Shown here one piece after another: positions 45,848-54,415 of a stretch of DNA of 64,000 bases; the first letter of the stretch is position 1, and every line of letters starts with the position of its first letter. A model generated the notes under the pieces. It was not told the DNA's origin. It was given only the letters and a program-made list of their open reading frames with translations, and did not search any database. Position numbers and translations under genes: made by a program. This DNA is from Allocoleopsis franciscana PCC 7113 (lineage in GTDB: Bacteria; Cyanobacteriota; Cyanobacteriia; Cyanobacteriales; Coleofasciculaceae): contig NC_019738.1 of the NCBI RefSeq assembly GCF_000317515.1, forward strand, positions 409,501 through 473,500, given 5' to 3'.

Positions 45848-46839
45848 GCTACACCTCCTCCTTTGGCTGATACTGTGAGCGATCGCTTAATGGCACGTTT
45901 AGCTAATTCGACTTTGAAGCTGTTGTGAGTCAGGGGTTTGGCTCCCTGTAGGGCAATCTCCGCCGCCTGCTGGAATGTTTCGGCATTAGCGGGTTTGCCA
46001 ATCAAAAACTTCTCTGCTTCCGTGGGACGCCAAGGTTTGTGAGCAACCCCACCCATTGCTAGACGTACATCTTTAATACTGTCACCAGCAACATCAATAG
46101 CAGCCGCAACGGAAATTAAGGCAAAAGCATAGGAAGCCCTATCCCGCAACTTGAGATAAACACCCGACTTGGCAAACGGCACAGGGGGCACCACAACAGC
46201 AGTAATCAGTTCCCCTGGCTCTAAATTACTGTCCTGTTGGGGCATGTTACCCGGTAAACGGTGGAACTCTGTAAACGGGATTTGCCGCTTACCCTTTGGC
46301 CCTTCCACTTCAACAATGGCATCCAACGCTGCTAGGGGAACGCACATATCCGAGGGATGAACAGCGATACACTGGTCGCTAGCTCCAAACAGCGCGTGCA
46401 TTCGGTTAATTCCCGTTGCCGCAGGACAGCCGCTTCCCGGTTCCCGTTTATTGCAAGCAAATGCCGTGTCGTAGTAGTAGGGGCAACGGGTACGTTGCAG
46501 GAGATTACCGCCAACCGAGGCGACATTGCGAATTTGCTGAGAGGCACCAGAGAGAATTGCACGGGATAGCATGGGATAGTTGCGTCGGACATCGGGATGG
46601 TCAGCCACTGCGGTATTACTCACCAATGCGCCGATGCGTAAACCCCCCCCAGCTATTGGCTCAATGCGCTGCATCTGAAGCCGGGAAATGTCGATGAGTT
46701 GCGATGGCTCATCTAGAAAAACTTTCATCCGGTCAACTAGGTTCGTGCCACCCGCGATAAACAGGGCATTCTCGTCAGTAGACGCCCGTTGCACCGCATC
46801 TTTGACAGAAGTGGCACGAATGTAGGAAAATTTGTTCAT
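45844..46839 (-). CDS. Xanthine dehydrogenase-family FAD-binding subunit (PaoB/YagS type)
   Basis: FAD subunit of 331 residues. The FAD motif is FIAGGTNLVDRMK and a second is QIRNVASVGGNLLQRTRCPYYY. The cysteines around RCPYYYDTAFACNKREPGSGC form the extra 4Fe-4S site typical of PaoB-like subunits. The C-terminal CO-dehydrogenase flavoprotein domain is present. It overlaps its neighbours by 4 bp on both sides (ATGA-type), so the three subunits are translationally coupled. Confidence 0.94.
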   Translation of the reverse strand: MNKFSYIRATSVKDAVQRASTDENALFIAGGTNLVDRMKVFLDEPSQLIDISRLQMQRIEPIAGGGLRIGALVSNTAVADHPDVRRNYPMLSRAILSGASQQIRNVASVGGNLLQRTRCPYYYDTAFACNKREPGSGCPAATGINRMHALFGASDQCIAVHPSDMCVPLAALDAIVEVEGPKGKRQIPFTEFHRLPGNMPQQDSNLEPGELITAVVVPPVPFAKSGVYLKLRDRASYAFALISVAAAIDVAGDSIKDVRLAMGGVAHKPWRPTEAEKFLIGKPANAETFQQAAEIALQGAKPLTHNSFKVELAKRAIKRSLTVSAKGGGVA

Positions 46840-47567
46840 GCTGGCATCTCCTGTGCTTCAGTTACCATCATGGTTGCAGCGGCAGAGGGAGGGGTTTGTC
46901 CAGCCGCTTGTTGTACGGCGGCAACAATACCGTTGTAAGCACTACACCGACAGAGATTACCACTCAACCGCTCTTTAATTTCCGCTTCGGAGAGTTCCCC
47001 AAGTTGGGGAGGACGGTTTAAATCTGAGGTAACCGAGCTGGCACAACCTCGTTTAACTTCATCGAGGAGAGCAACTGATGCACAAATCTGTCCCGGTGTA
47101 CAGTAGCCGCACTGAAATCCATCATTATCGATAAACGCCGCTTGCACGGGATGGAGAACATCGCCTTTTGCCAGTCCTTCAACGGTGACAATTTGCTTAC
47201 CTTCCTGCATCACAGCAAGGGAGAGACAAGAGTACACCCGTTGTCCATCAACGAGAACGGTACAAGCTCCACACTGTCCATGATCGCAGCCTTTTTTACT
47301 GCCTGTGAGCTCTAGACGTTCCCGCAGAGCATCGAGGAGTGTCACTCGTGGTTCAATGGTAAGCGATCGCATCTCACCATTTACTGTCAGTGTTATTGGC
47401 ATTTCACCTTCAGGGGATTGCATAGAGCGAGCTTCCTTTGCTGCTGTAGCCTGATTGAGCAATGTAGGGGCAGCTATCGCCGTTCCTGCGGCGGTTAGTG
47501 CCTGCCCCAAAAAATTACGCCGAGATGTTCGTTTCGGCTTTCCTTCATGATGTTCCATCGATTGCAC
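46836..47567 (-). CDS. Xanthine dehydrogenase-family 2Fe-2S subunit with Tat signal (PaoA/YagT type)
   Basis: Small iron-sulfur subunit of 243 residues. A twin-arginine signal (TSRRNFLGQALTAAGTAIAAP, about residues 14-33) suggests export of the folded complex. The plant-type 2Fe-2S site is CDHGQCGACTVLVDG with a following Cys in YSCLS. The second cluster domain has CGYCTPGQIC and GNLCRCSAYNGIV. It is the first gene of the three-gene operon and the only subunit with a signal peptide, so the others probably travel with it. Confidence 0.94.
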   Translation of the reverse strand: MQSMEHHEGKPKRTSRRNFLGQALTAAGTAIAAPTLLNQATAAKEARSMQSPEGEMPITLTVNGEMRSLTIEPRVTLLDALRERLELTGSKKGCDHGQCGACTVLVDGQRVYSCLSLAVMQEGKQIVTVEGLAKGDVLHPVQAAFIDNDGFQCGYCTPGQICASVALLDEVKRGCASSVTSDLNRPPQLGELSEAEIKERLSGNLCRCSAYNGIVAAVQQAAGQTPPSAAATMMVTEAQEMPA

Positions 47568-47663
47568 CTCCTGCTAGTGTCCAATTGGCTCCCTCGTGGG
47601 AGATGAGTTCATGCTGATGTCATTGTCGAGTAATATCATTTTCAATGCTATTGGAATGAGGCA

Positions 47664-47716
47664 AAAACCTCCGCGTTCCTCTGCGTCACCCTCCGCGCTC
47701 TTTGCGTTAAAAATTT
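47664..47716. repeat. Short dispersed CTCTGCG repeat
   Basis: CCTCCGCGTTCCTCTGCG, CCCTCCGCGC and TTTGCGTTAAAAATT upstream of the PaoA-type gene. Related copies are at 19451-19500 and, inverted, at 38334-38380. Confidence 0.65.
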
Positions 47717-47778
47717 ATGATTCCAATGCCAACGGATTGATATAGTTCCTGGAAAATATGCCATAGCAGAATGTCATC

Positions 47779-48744
47779 TTAACGATTAACTTCCATCCTT
47801 GCAGAATCCCGAATTTGTTCAAGGGTAAGGATACCAACCACATCCTCACCATCGAGTACCGTTAACTTCTGTGCACCCGTTCGTAGCAACACGGATAACG
47901 CTTGACGCAAGTTATCATATCGTCCGATTGTGTGTTCATTTTGAGGTTGATAATCTGGTGAGACGCTTGCCATTGCCGTCTCCACTCGCAGCAAACTCAA
48001 TTGGCGTACCCGATCATCCGCACCCATCAATTCATATATAAAAGGATTAGCGGGTCGTGTGAGGATATTCAAGGGTGTATCAAACTGCACAATCTGCCCT
48101 TTTTGCAGAATCATGATTTTGTCAGCAAGACGCAGCGCTTCCTCAACATCATGAGACACAAACAGAATCGTTTTCTTAAGCTGACGCTGGAGACGCAAAA
48201 TCTCATCCTGTAACGTCTGGCGAGTAATCGCGTCAATGGCTCCAAATGGCTCATCCATTAACATAACTTTCGGATCACCCGCCAAAGCACGCGCCAATCC
48301 AACTCGTTGCTGCTGTCCTCCAGAGAGTTGCGCCGGGTAGCGATCGCGGTATTCTTGAGGGGATAGTTCCACGAGCATCAACAACTCATCCACTCGTGCT
48401 TGGTACTGCACCCTCGACCAACCCAACAGCTTCGGCACTACAGCAATATTCTCTGCCACTGTCATGTGAGGAAACAACCCAGACTGCTGAATCACGTAAC
48501 CCATCTGCCGACGTAACTGGGTAACTTGTATCTTTTGGATGTCAGTACCATCGAGGTAAATTCTACCCGAAGTTGGCTCATATAAGCGATTGACCATCTT
48601 CAGCAGGGTTGTTTTCCCACAACCCGATGGCCCCAAAATCACGACTAATTGACCGGCTTCGATTTTACAAGTGCAGCCATTTACCGCTGGGTGGGATACA
48701 CCAGGAAATTTTAGGAACACCTCCTCAAACCGTATTGCACTCAC
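47779..48744 (-). CDS. Osmoprotectant ABC transporter ATP-binding protein (OpuBA/OsmV type)
   Basis: ATPase of 321 residues of the quaternary amine (glycine betaine/choline) uptake family. Walker A is GPSGCGKTTLLKMVNRL, the signature LSGGQQQRVGLARAL and Walker B VMLMDEPFGAID. A C-terminal regulatory region of about 80 residues ends in a CBS-like segment (LDGEDVVGILTLEQIRDSA). The gene follows the binding-protein gene by 36 bp, but no permease gene of this system is in the window. Confidence 0.92.
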   Translation of the reverse strand: MSAIRFEEVFLKFPGVSHPAVNGCTCKIEAGQLVVILGPSGCGKTTLLKMVNRLYEPTSGRIYLDGTDIQKIQVTQLRRQMGYVIQQSGLFPHMTVAENIAVVPKLLGWSRVQYQARVDELLMLVELSPQEYRDRYPAQLSGGQQQRVGLARALAGDPKVMLMDEPFGAIDAITRQTLQDEILRLQRQLKKTILFVSHDVEEALRLADKIMILQKGQIVQFDTPLNILTRPANPFIYELMGADDRVRQLSLLRVETAMASVSPDYQPQNEHTIGRYDNLRQALSVLLRTGAQKLTVLDGEDVVGILTLEQIRDSARMEVNR

Positions 48745-48780
48745 TGATTTTTCCTCAGCCTTGTTGCTTACCGATTTTAA

Positions 48781-49680
48781 CTAAGGCTTTTTTAACAATC
48801 CTTCTTGAGTCAAAAATTCCTTAGCCACTTCCGCCGGTTCACGTTGTTTACCACTAACCTCGTAGTTTAGGCGCTGCATGGTTTCGGTTGTCAGTTTCGG
48901 AGATAAGGTATTGAGAGCGTCTCGAATCCCTGGATTTTGATCTAGCGTTTCTTGACGTATGACTGGAGCCACTTGATAAGGTGGAAACAAGTTTTTATCA
49001 TCTTCTAAAACCACCAATTTTAAGGCACTAATTTCACCATCTGTCCCAAAGGCAACTGCAACATCGGCTTGAGCATTGTTTAGGGTTTTATACCTTAAAC
49101 CTGGATCGGCGGGAATGAATTTTTTGAGCTTAAAATCCCCATAAGCTTTTTTCAAACCGGGTAATCCATCCTCACGTGCCTCAAATTCAGGTGGCCCAAT
49201 CATTGTTAATTGGCTGGCTTTAGCAACCATTTGAGAAATTGTCTTAATTCCATATTTTTTAGAGCCTTCTTGAGTCATTACCAGTGCTTGAGTATTATTC
49301 ATCGGAGCAGGTTCAAGCCAGACTAAGTTAAATTTTTCTCGATAGGCTTTAGCCACTGTATTAAATACCGACTTTTGGTTACTTTGAGCGGGTTGTTTAA
49401 TTACTGTTAATAAACCCGTTCCCGTATATTCTGGATACAAATCAATTTGACCACTTTCCAAACCAGCTTGAGCTACAGGTGTACCACCGAGGTTAAGTTT
49501 ACGTTCTACTTTCAAGCCTTGATTTTCTAGCACTAGGGCATACATTTCCCCCAAAATAAATTGTTCGGTGAAATCTTTCGAGCCGACTTTAATGCCAGTG
49601 CTACTGTTGCAAGCGATTGCGCTTAACATCGTCAGTAGCGTTAGCAGAAGTAGCACAACTAGGCGACGAAGGAATTGCAT
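48781..49680 (-). CDS. Osmoprotectant ABC transporter substrate-binding lipoprotein (OpuBC/OsmF type)
   Basis: A 299-residue binding protein with a lipoprotein signal (lipobox LSAIAC). The mature part has KVGSKDFTEQFILGEMYALVLE and DLYPEYTGTGL, characteristic of the OpuAC/OsmX domain. VAVAFGTDGEI and a C-terminal LRYKTLNNAQADV-type region are also present. It probably binds glycine betaine, choline or a similar compatible solute. It is cotranscribed with the ATPase gene downstream. Confidence 0.92.
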   Translation of the reverse strand: MQFLRRLVVLLLLTLLTMLSAIACNSSTGIKVGSKDFTEQFILGEMYALVLENQGLKVERKLNLGGTPVAQAGLESGQIDLYPEYTGTGLLTVIKQPAQSNQKSVFNTVAKAYREKFNLVWLEPAPMNNTQALVMTQEGSKKYGIKTISQMVAKASQLTMIGPPEFEAREDGLPGLKKAYGDFKLKKFIPADPGLRYKTLNNAQADVAVAFGTDGEISALKLVVLEDDKNLFPPYQVAPVIRQETLDQNPGIRDALNTLSPKLTTETMQRLNYEVSGKQREPAEVAKEFLTQEGLLKKP

Positions 49681-49748
49681 CTGAAAAAAATTGGATACTA
49701 TACCGCTTATTATATTAATATATCTCCACTTAACCCCTGAATAACATC

Positions 49749-50477
49749 ATGCAATACGAAGTCAAAATCATCGAACCTACAGATTTATGGTATTTGCAAA
49801 ATAACATTAACAAAGAAACAAACAAATTTTACCATCCCACCCGATCTATTCCCTTTGTTCAGCAAGTTGAAATTCACCTAGATAATTCTGGAGTAATTAT
49901 TCAAAAAGGTGCTCTACACAGTTGTATTGGTCAATTGAGTTATGGTGTTTATAAAAGCGATAACCGTCTGAAAGATTTGTGGGTAGCGTTGAGGACGGAA
50001 ATGGATTACAACGCTCCTCTGTATAAAGGGACAGGTCGAGTTCACCTGGAACCTAGACAAAAAGGATATTTCTTGCATTACACACCAATTGAGCTTTCAG
50101 ATTCAGAACAATGGGAATTTGATGATGCTATCTTTCAGTTTTGTTCTGACAATGTAGTGATAGGTGCTAAACGATTAAAATTCCGGCAAATGGCTGGTTC
50201 TAATGATGGTCGATGGAGGATTGTTCTAAAATCTTTACCGGAGAACAAATCTCAAGTTATAGCTGGTACCTCTTCACCCGCTAAAGTTATCAAACTTAAG
50301 CGAGGTGAAACGTTGATTGCTGATTGTGACATTGTTAAAGGATTTACCAACGGAATTGAAGAAGATTATCGAAAAATAGGTCATTTTGGAAAAGGCGGTG
50401 GCGAGGGGTATGTATGGTTTTATCAAGGCGAAGGTAAATTATTAATCTCTGAAACCGATGGCATGGGTCTGGGATGA
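49749..50477 (+). CDS. AIM24-like protein
   Basis: A 242-residue soluble protein. The stretch PFVQQVEIHLDNSGVIIQKGALHSCIGQL resembles the start of AIM24/TIGR00266 proteins. The remaining beta-rich sequence with VIKLKRGETLIADCDIVKGF and a final WFYQGEGKLLISETDG fits their double beta-helix fold. The role in bacteria is unknown. The assignment is by pattern only. It is a single gene, followed by a stem-loop. Confidence 0.6.
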   Translation: MQYEVKIIEPTDLWYLQNNINKETNKFYHPTRSIPFVQQVEIHLDNSGVIIQKGALHSCIGQLSYGVYKSDNRLKDLWVALRTEMDYNAPLYKGTGRVHLEPRQKGYFLHYTPIELSDSEQWEFDDAIFQFCSDNVVIGAKRLKFRQMAGSNDGRWRIVLKSLPENKSQVIAGTSSPAKVIKLKRGETLIADCDIVKGFTNGIEEDYRKIGHFGKGGGEGYVWFYQGEGKLLISETDGMGLG

Positions 50478-50484
50478 GCTACCT

Positions 50485-50513
50485 CTCCTCGCCTAGTAGA
50501 GAAGGGCGAGGAG
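50485..50513 (+). terminator. Stem-loop after the AIM24-like gene
   Basis: CTCCTCGCC (50485-50493) pairs with GGCGAGGAG (50505-50513) with an 11-nt loop, followed by TTTATAG. It is a strong stem with only a short T-run, so a probable terminator. Confidence 0.6.
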
Positions 50514-50737
50514 TTTATAGAAATCAGAACCCATATTTATTTCTAGTGAGAGAATTTAAAACTTTATCAAATCAATAAAAAAGCTTGCTCAAAAAAGAAA
50601 GTTATTAATTATATCTTTATGTGTCCTGGCTAGACTAGTAATAGAAGGTTAATAGGTTTTGGGATTTTTAAATATTTATTACGGGATTGAAATATTTAAT
50701 AATTCCAAAATTCGTCATTGGCATGAGGAGAGTGGTG

Positions 50738-50923
50738 ATGAAAAGGCTAATAGAAGCAATGATTATAACAATAGTACTAGCCATAGCCGCTGACCCGGCA
50801 CTGGTCACCATGGGTGTTACATTTTTTCAGGTATCGAGCCAGCCGATTGGCATCAACTCCAAGAATATAGCTCTTGAACCAGTCCAAATACCAAATGAGC
50901 AATTAGATCAGGTGCCTTTTTAA
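50738..50923 (+). CDS. Small hypothetical protein with one hydrophobic helix
   Basis: A 61-residue protein with a single N-terminal hydrophobic segment (IEAMIITIVLAIAADPALVTM) and a short polar tail (NIALEPVQIPNEQLDQVPF). It could be a small membrane or exported peptide. I chose the ATG at 50738 because AGGAG lies about 8 bp upstream; a TTG at 50687 would extend it by 17 residues. I recognise no family. Confidence 0.4.
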   Translation: MKRLIEAMIITIVLAIAADPALVTMGVTFFQVSSQPIGINSKNIALEPVQIPNEQLDQVPF

Positions 50924-51034
50924 GTAGGTATCAAGGTTAAGCAAATAGACAATTTATCCCAGAAAATAAAGCTTTTTTGCTCGAAAGTGAAAGCTATTTC
51001 AATCCATGAATTTAAGAGTGCTTTGATGTACTAT

Positions 51035-51775
51035 TCAATTCCAAATAAACTTGGAATTGAGATGACGTTCTTGATCTAATTGCCTTTGCAATTTTGAGAT
51101 TTGCTGACGTAGCTGTGAAACCTGGGTACGAAGTTCTATTTCTTGAGTGGATGCCTGGAATCCAAAACTATTTCTCTCCAATCTTGTCTGTGTGTAGCCA
51201 ATGGGTATGACCAATTCCTCTCTCACTTCATAGCGGTTTGATCTGTTACCCGGCAAGCTACTGATTAATTCCGATGGGAAATTTAGTGCTAAGAGATTTT
51301 GCAGGTAATTGAGGGCTTGTTCCTTTTTCCAAGACGCACCCAAAAACTCTTCTCGCCCATCGGGATGGATATAAAAAATGCACCATTGACGAGCAGCATT
51401 CAGTTCGATACCTTGAGGAATAGTTTCTGATTGGTTATGAGGATTCTCATCAGGGCTTGGGGTTGGATGCTTACCGTCCCAAGGTCTTGTATTACTGGCA
51501 CTGAGCTTTTTAGCCGTATCTAGCAAGTTTTCGACCGTTAAGTCTTCAGTAAAACCTAAGTCAGCAGATCTTTGCTGCTCTTTGACACGTCGATAAGCTA
51601 TCCAAAATGTTTCTTCCCCTTGCTGCTCTTTACAAGCGATAAAAGACCCCCAAAATGATTCATACCTGAAGCTTTTGTTCTGGGCTAACCAATGCAGCCA
51701 ACTTCCTGTACCAATTTTGATGTAGGTGCTATCAACATGGTCATAGTAAACGAGCGGAGCTATAGAACGAATCAT
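51035..51775 (-). CDS. Hypothetical protein with C-terminal coiled coil
   Basis: A 246-residue protein without signal peptide. The N-terminal part (STYIKIGTGSWLHWLAQNKSF, WGSFIACKEQQGEETFWIAYRR, then LGFTEDLTVENL) resembles a conserved N-terminal segment found in some cyanobacterial regulators and integrase-like proteins, where it recalls an arm-type DNA-binding module; this is a tentative recollection. A Pro/Asn-rich linker follows. The last 45 residues (TQVSQLRQQISKLQRQLDQE) form a coiled coil. The function is unknown. Confidence 0.6.
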   Translation of the reverse strand: MIRSIAPLVYYDHVDSTYIKIGTGSWLHWLAQNKSFRYESFWGSFIACKEQQGEETFWIAYRRVKEQQRSADLGFTEDLTVENLLDTAKKLSASNTRPWDGKHPTPSPDENPHNQSETIPQGIELNAARQWCIFYIHPDGREEFLGASWKKEQALNYLQNLLALNFPSELISSLPGNRSNRYEVREELVIPIGYTQTRLERNSFGFQASTQEIELRTQVSQLRQQISKLQRQLDQERHLNSKFIWN

Positions 51776-52231
51776 AATTCACTCTCCCAATAATTAAAAC
51801 TTCACAAAAATCCGGTGAGTGAGGCTCGACGAGTTGAGAGTCTTCACAAAATTAGGCTCAGACTTATCGCTTCTTGACTTTTTAATCAAGAACCTAAATT
51901 GATGTTCGACTCATTAATTGTGGGGGTAATGAGGAGATGATGGTTAGAGAATTAAAATCTAGTAATTAATGTTAAACTCTATCAACTCCAAACAATGTAC
52001 GAATAGACCAGATTAATAACTGTCACTCTCCCAAGAGCTACTTTAACGCTTGTAGGTATCCTACAAACGCTCTCCAATCTAATAGCTAAAAAATTTATTG
52101 GCGGCACCCAAATTTCAGGTATTTATCATCCCCAAGGCTGAGCCACACATCCTTGTCTCTATGTTAAATTCTTTACCCAAAAACTTTACACTTTTCTCTA
52201 ATAAGCTTTCAGAGGAAAAGAGGAAAAGCGA
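51776..52231. other. Intergenic region with one hairpin
   Basis: Non-coding. The hairpin TTGTAGG-TAT-CCTACAA (52050-52066) is the only notable structure; it has no T-run and could be an operator. The region presumably contains promoters for both flanking divergent genes. Confidence 0.4.
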
Positions 52232-53122
52232 TTGAGAAAAATCATGTTATTGAGCTTGAGCTTAATGGGGTTCGGAATTCTGCTCTCCTGTAAACCTGAT
52301 CGCAAACCAACCTCTTTTCCCTCTTCAGCCGTTTCGCCTTCTGCCGAACAAGGTCTCCAATACCAAACCCACCGCATACAACAAAGCGTAGTTCACACCC
52401 TGTTAATTCCCGCATCAAGTCGTTTTGGGGTGACTCCCGCCATCTCCTCAGGGTTAAGTTCCCTAGAAAGCTTTGCCCAGAAACACGGAGCGATCGCAGC
52501 CATCAATGGAGGCTTTTTCGATCCAGAAAATCAACAATCGACCTCCTATGTGATGCAGCAAGGCGTCTGGGTGGCAGACCCTAGGCAGAACAAGCGACTG
52601 ATGAACAATCCTAAATTAATGCCTTACTTTCAGAAAATCCTCAACCGGACAGAATTCCGACGCTACCGTTGTGGTCAAACAATTCGTTATGATATTGCCC
52701 TTCACAGCCAAGCTCCTCCCACCGGATGCCAACTCTTGGATGCCCTAGGGGGTGGCCCCCGCTTATTGCCAGAGTTGACTGAAATTCCAGAAGGTTTTCT
52801 CGCGTTTGCCAACGGTAAAATCATACGAGACCCACTGGGGAGCAAGCAACCTAATGCTCGAAGTGCGATCGGGATTACCCGTGATGGCAGCCTGCTCGTG
52901 GTCATGGTGGCTCAAAAGCCAGAAGCGCCCACCGCCTCCGGGTTATCCTTGCCAGCATTAGCCGCCTTCATGAAAGCTCAAGGCGTGGAGCAAGCCATGA
53001 ATCTGGATGGGGGAAGCTCCTCTAGTTTCTATTACAAAGGCAAAACGGTTTACGGGAAAGTAAATGAAAAGGGAACTTGGGTCAAGAGGGAACTTTTTTC
53101 TGTTTTACTGATTCAGGAGTGA
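52232..53122 (+). CDS. Phosphodiester glycosidase (NAGPA) family lipoprotein
   Basis: A 296-residue lipoprotein (signal MRKIMLLSLSLMGFGILLSC) with a NAGPA-like domain. Motifs include AAINGGFFDPENQQSTSYVMQ, DALGGGPRLLPE, ARSAIGITRDGSLLVVMV and AMNLDGGSSSSFYYKGK. The last two are diagnostic. The bacterial substrate is unknown; phosphodiester-linked sugars of cell-surface glycans are plausible. The start is TTG, supported by AGAGGAAAAGCGA upstream and by giving a proper basic n-region to the signal; an ATG 12 bp later is the alternative. Confidence 0.88.
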   Translation: MRKIMLLSLSLMGFGILLSCKPDRKPTSFPSSAVSPSAEQGLQYQTHRIQQSVVHTLLIPASSRFGVTPAISSGLSSLESFAQKHGAIAAINGGFFDPENQQSTSYVMQQGVWVADPRQNKRLMNNPKLMPYFQKILNRTEFRRYRCGQTIRYDIALHSQAPPTGCQLLDALGGGPRLLPELTEIPEGFLAFANGKIIRDPLGSKQPNARSAIGITRDGSLLVVMVAQKPEAPTASGLSLPALAAFMKAQGVEQAMNLDGGSSSSFYYKGKTVYGKVNEKGTWVKRELFSVLLIQE

Positions 53123-53191
53123 AACAAACATACATCTCTACCGTTGACCTGAAAAAGCAGATACTGGCTTAGAGAGAAAAAGGGGAAATCT

Positions 53192-53599
53192 ATGATGTTG
53201 AAACAAAGTGCTTTGGCTTGTGTAACCGTGCTGACGGCTTTAACGCTTGGTTCATTGCCTCTTGTCGCCCAGACACCCACTACGACTGAGGGTACTCCAA
53301 CGACCGAGCGTAGACTAGACCGCAGCGTTCTCATTGACCTCAATCGCGCCAAAAATTTAGCACGGCAAGCGGCGGAAAGGGCTAATGGAGGTTTAGGTTT
53401 CTATCGCGCTGAAAGCTCCATGCATGGGCCGGCTGCTCAGTCCCCCTATGTAGACAATGGGAATGGTACCTGGACATTTACGTTCAGAGGGACGATGCCA
53501 GGTGAGACGATTCCCTCCTATGAGAGCGTGGTTACCGTTTCTACAGAAGGCAATGTAACGATGGACTACAACGGCCCTGTCCGTGCGAGTACGCCCTAA
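53192..53599 (+). CDS. Small exported hypothetical protein
   Basis: A 135-residue protein with a clear signal peptide (basic MMLKQS, hydrophobic LACVTVLTALTLG, cleavage near LVAQT). A Thr-rich linker follows. The conserved-looking body has LIDLNRAKNLARQAAERANGG, YRAESSMHGP and GTWTFTFRGTMPG. I have seen similar small secreted proteins in cyanobacteria but cannot name the family. AAGGGGAAATCT precedes the ATG. It is 70 bp downstream of the NAGPA gene on the same strand. Confidence 0.7.
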   Translation: MMLKQSALACVTVLTALTLGSLPLVAQTPTTTEGTPTTERRLDRSVLIDLNRAKNLARQAAERANGGLGFYRAESSMHGPAAQSPYVDNGNGTWTFTFRGTMPGETIPSYESVVTVSTEGNVTMDYNGPVRASTP

Positions 53600-54149
53600 C
53601 CGCTACACATCGGTTAAGGGTTTGAATCCTATTCGTTTTGGTCAGGGTTGAGGAGTGTTTTTTTGTCTATACCATCGCTTCTGCCCTGACAGCTTTATCC
53701 TCCGTTAAACAAATTTATGTAACAGAGACTAGCCTGTATTGAAAAGACTTGATATCTTGATAGTAGGCACAGAAATCAATCGGGATTCGGGGTTGTGCCT
53801 CCTGCCCTGAGCCACTTACAGCTTACTATAGCTTGGTAGAAAGACTAAAAAAGGACGGCGCGTGTTTTAAATTAACTTGTGGCAAAGCTGATGTATAAAG
53901 TTCAGCGGTGAGTAGCTAACAATGCGGTTAAAACAGAGAGCCAAACCAAACTAAAAACCGAGGAACGGAAGAATACTCAAGACTGTTTAGTGAAGGCTGT
54001 AAGCATCTGTAAACTTTAGTTGCATAGTGTATTGAATAAGTTTTGCGTGAACCAGGTAACCTTACCTGGTTCACTGAGTTTTGGGGGGTATTCACGGTTA
54101 ACTTACAAGCCTCCAGTAAACAACAAAATTTAAGTCAACAACAAAGTCT
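53600..54149. other. Intergenic region with a strong perfect hairpin
   Basis: No coding frame is recognised in this 550 bp. At 54047-54074 GTGAACCAGGTAA pairs perfectly with TTACCTGGTTCAC around two bases. The hairpin may end a small transcript or be a repeat relic. The rest is featureless to me. Confidence 0.45.
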
Positions 54150-54287
54150 TTAGTGCAAGTGGTTTGTGCTATGGGATTGAGACGCTGCAATCACACTCAA
54201 TTTCTGCCACAATTCAGCTTTTGTCATATTCCGTCGAAGCTGTTGCCGTTTCGCTTTCTCGGATGTTCTGTTATAAATTTGGGTCAT
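54150..54287 (-). pseudogene. Truncated DUF559 (endonuclease-like) gene
   Basis: On the reverse strand the ATG at 54287 gives MTQIYNRTSEKAKRQQLRR, then NMTKAELWQKL. This is the standard start of DUF559 (VSR-like nuclease fold) proteins. After about 32 residues the sequence loses similarity and stops at codon 46; the family is about 110-130 residues. The expected continuation after AELLLW is missing, so it is a relic. Confidence 0.7.
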
Positions 54288-54333
54288 TGCTGTAGTGGGA
54301 TTTTATAGAGAGTTAATCGTTATCAGTGTTTTT

Positions 54334-54377
54334 ACCCCCCCCCGCCCCCCTTGGTAAGGGGGGAGCAAGAGAGGGGA
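54334..54377. repeat. GC-rich dispersed palindrome
   Basis: GCCCCCCTTGGTAAGGGGGG followed by AGCAAGAGAGGGGAGG. It is a relative of the element inserted in the xdhC-like gene (36942-37061). It lies between the DUF559 relic and the RelE/ParE toxin gene. Confidence 0.65.
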
Positions 54378-54415
54378 GGCGATCGCTTGTTTGTGGGGAG
54401 AAGTGCGCTCTCGGT

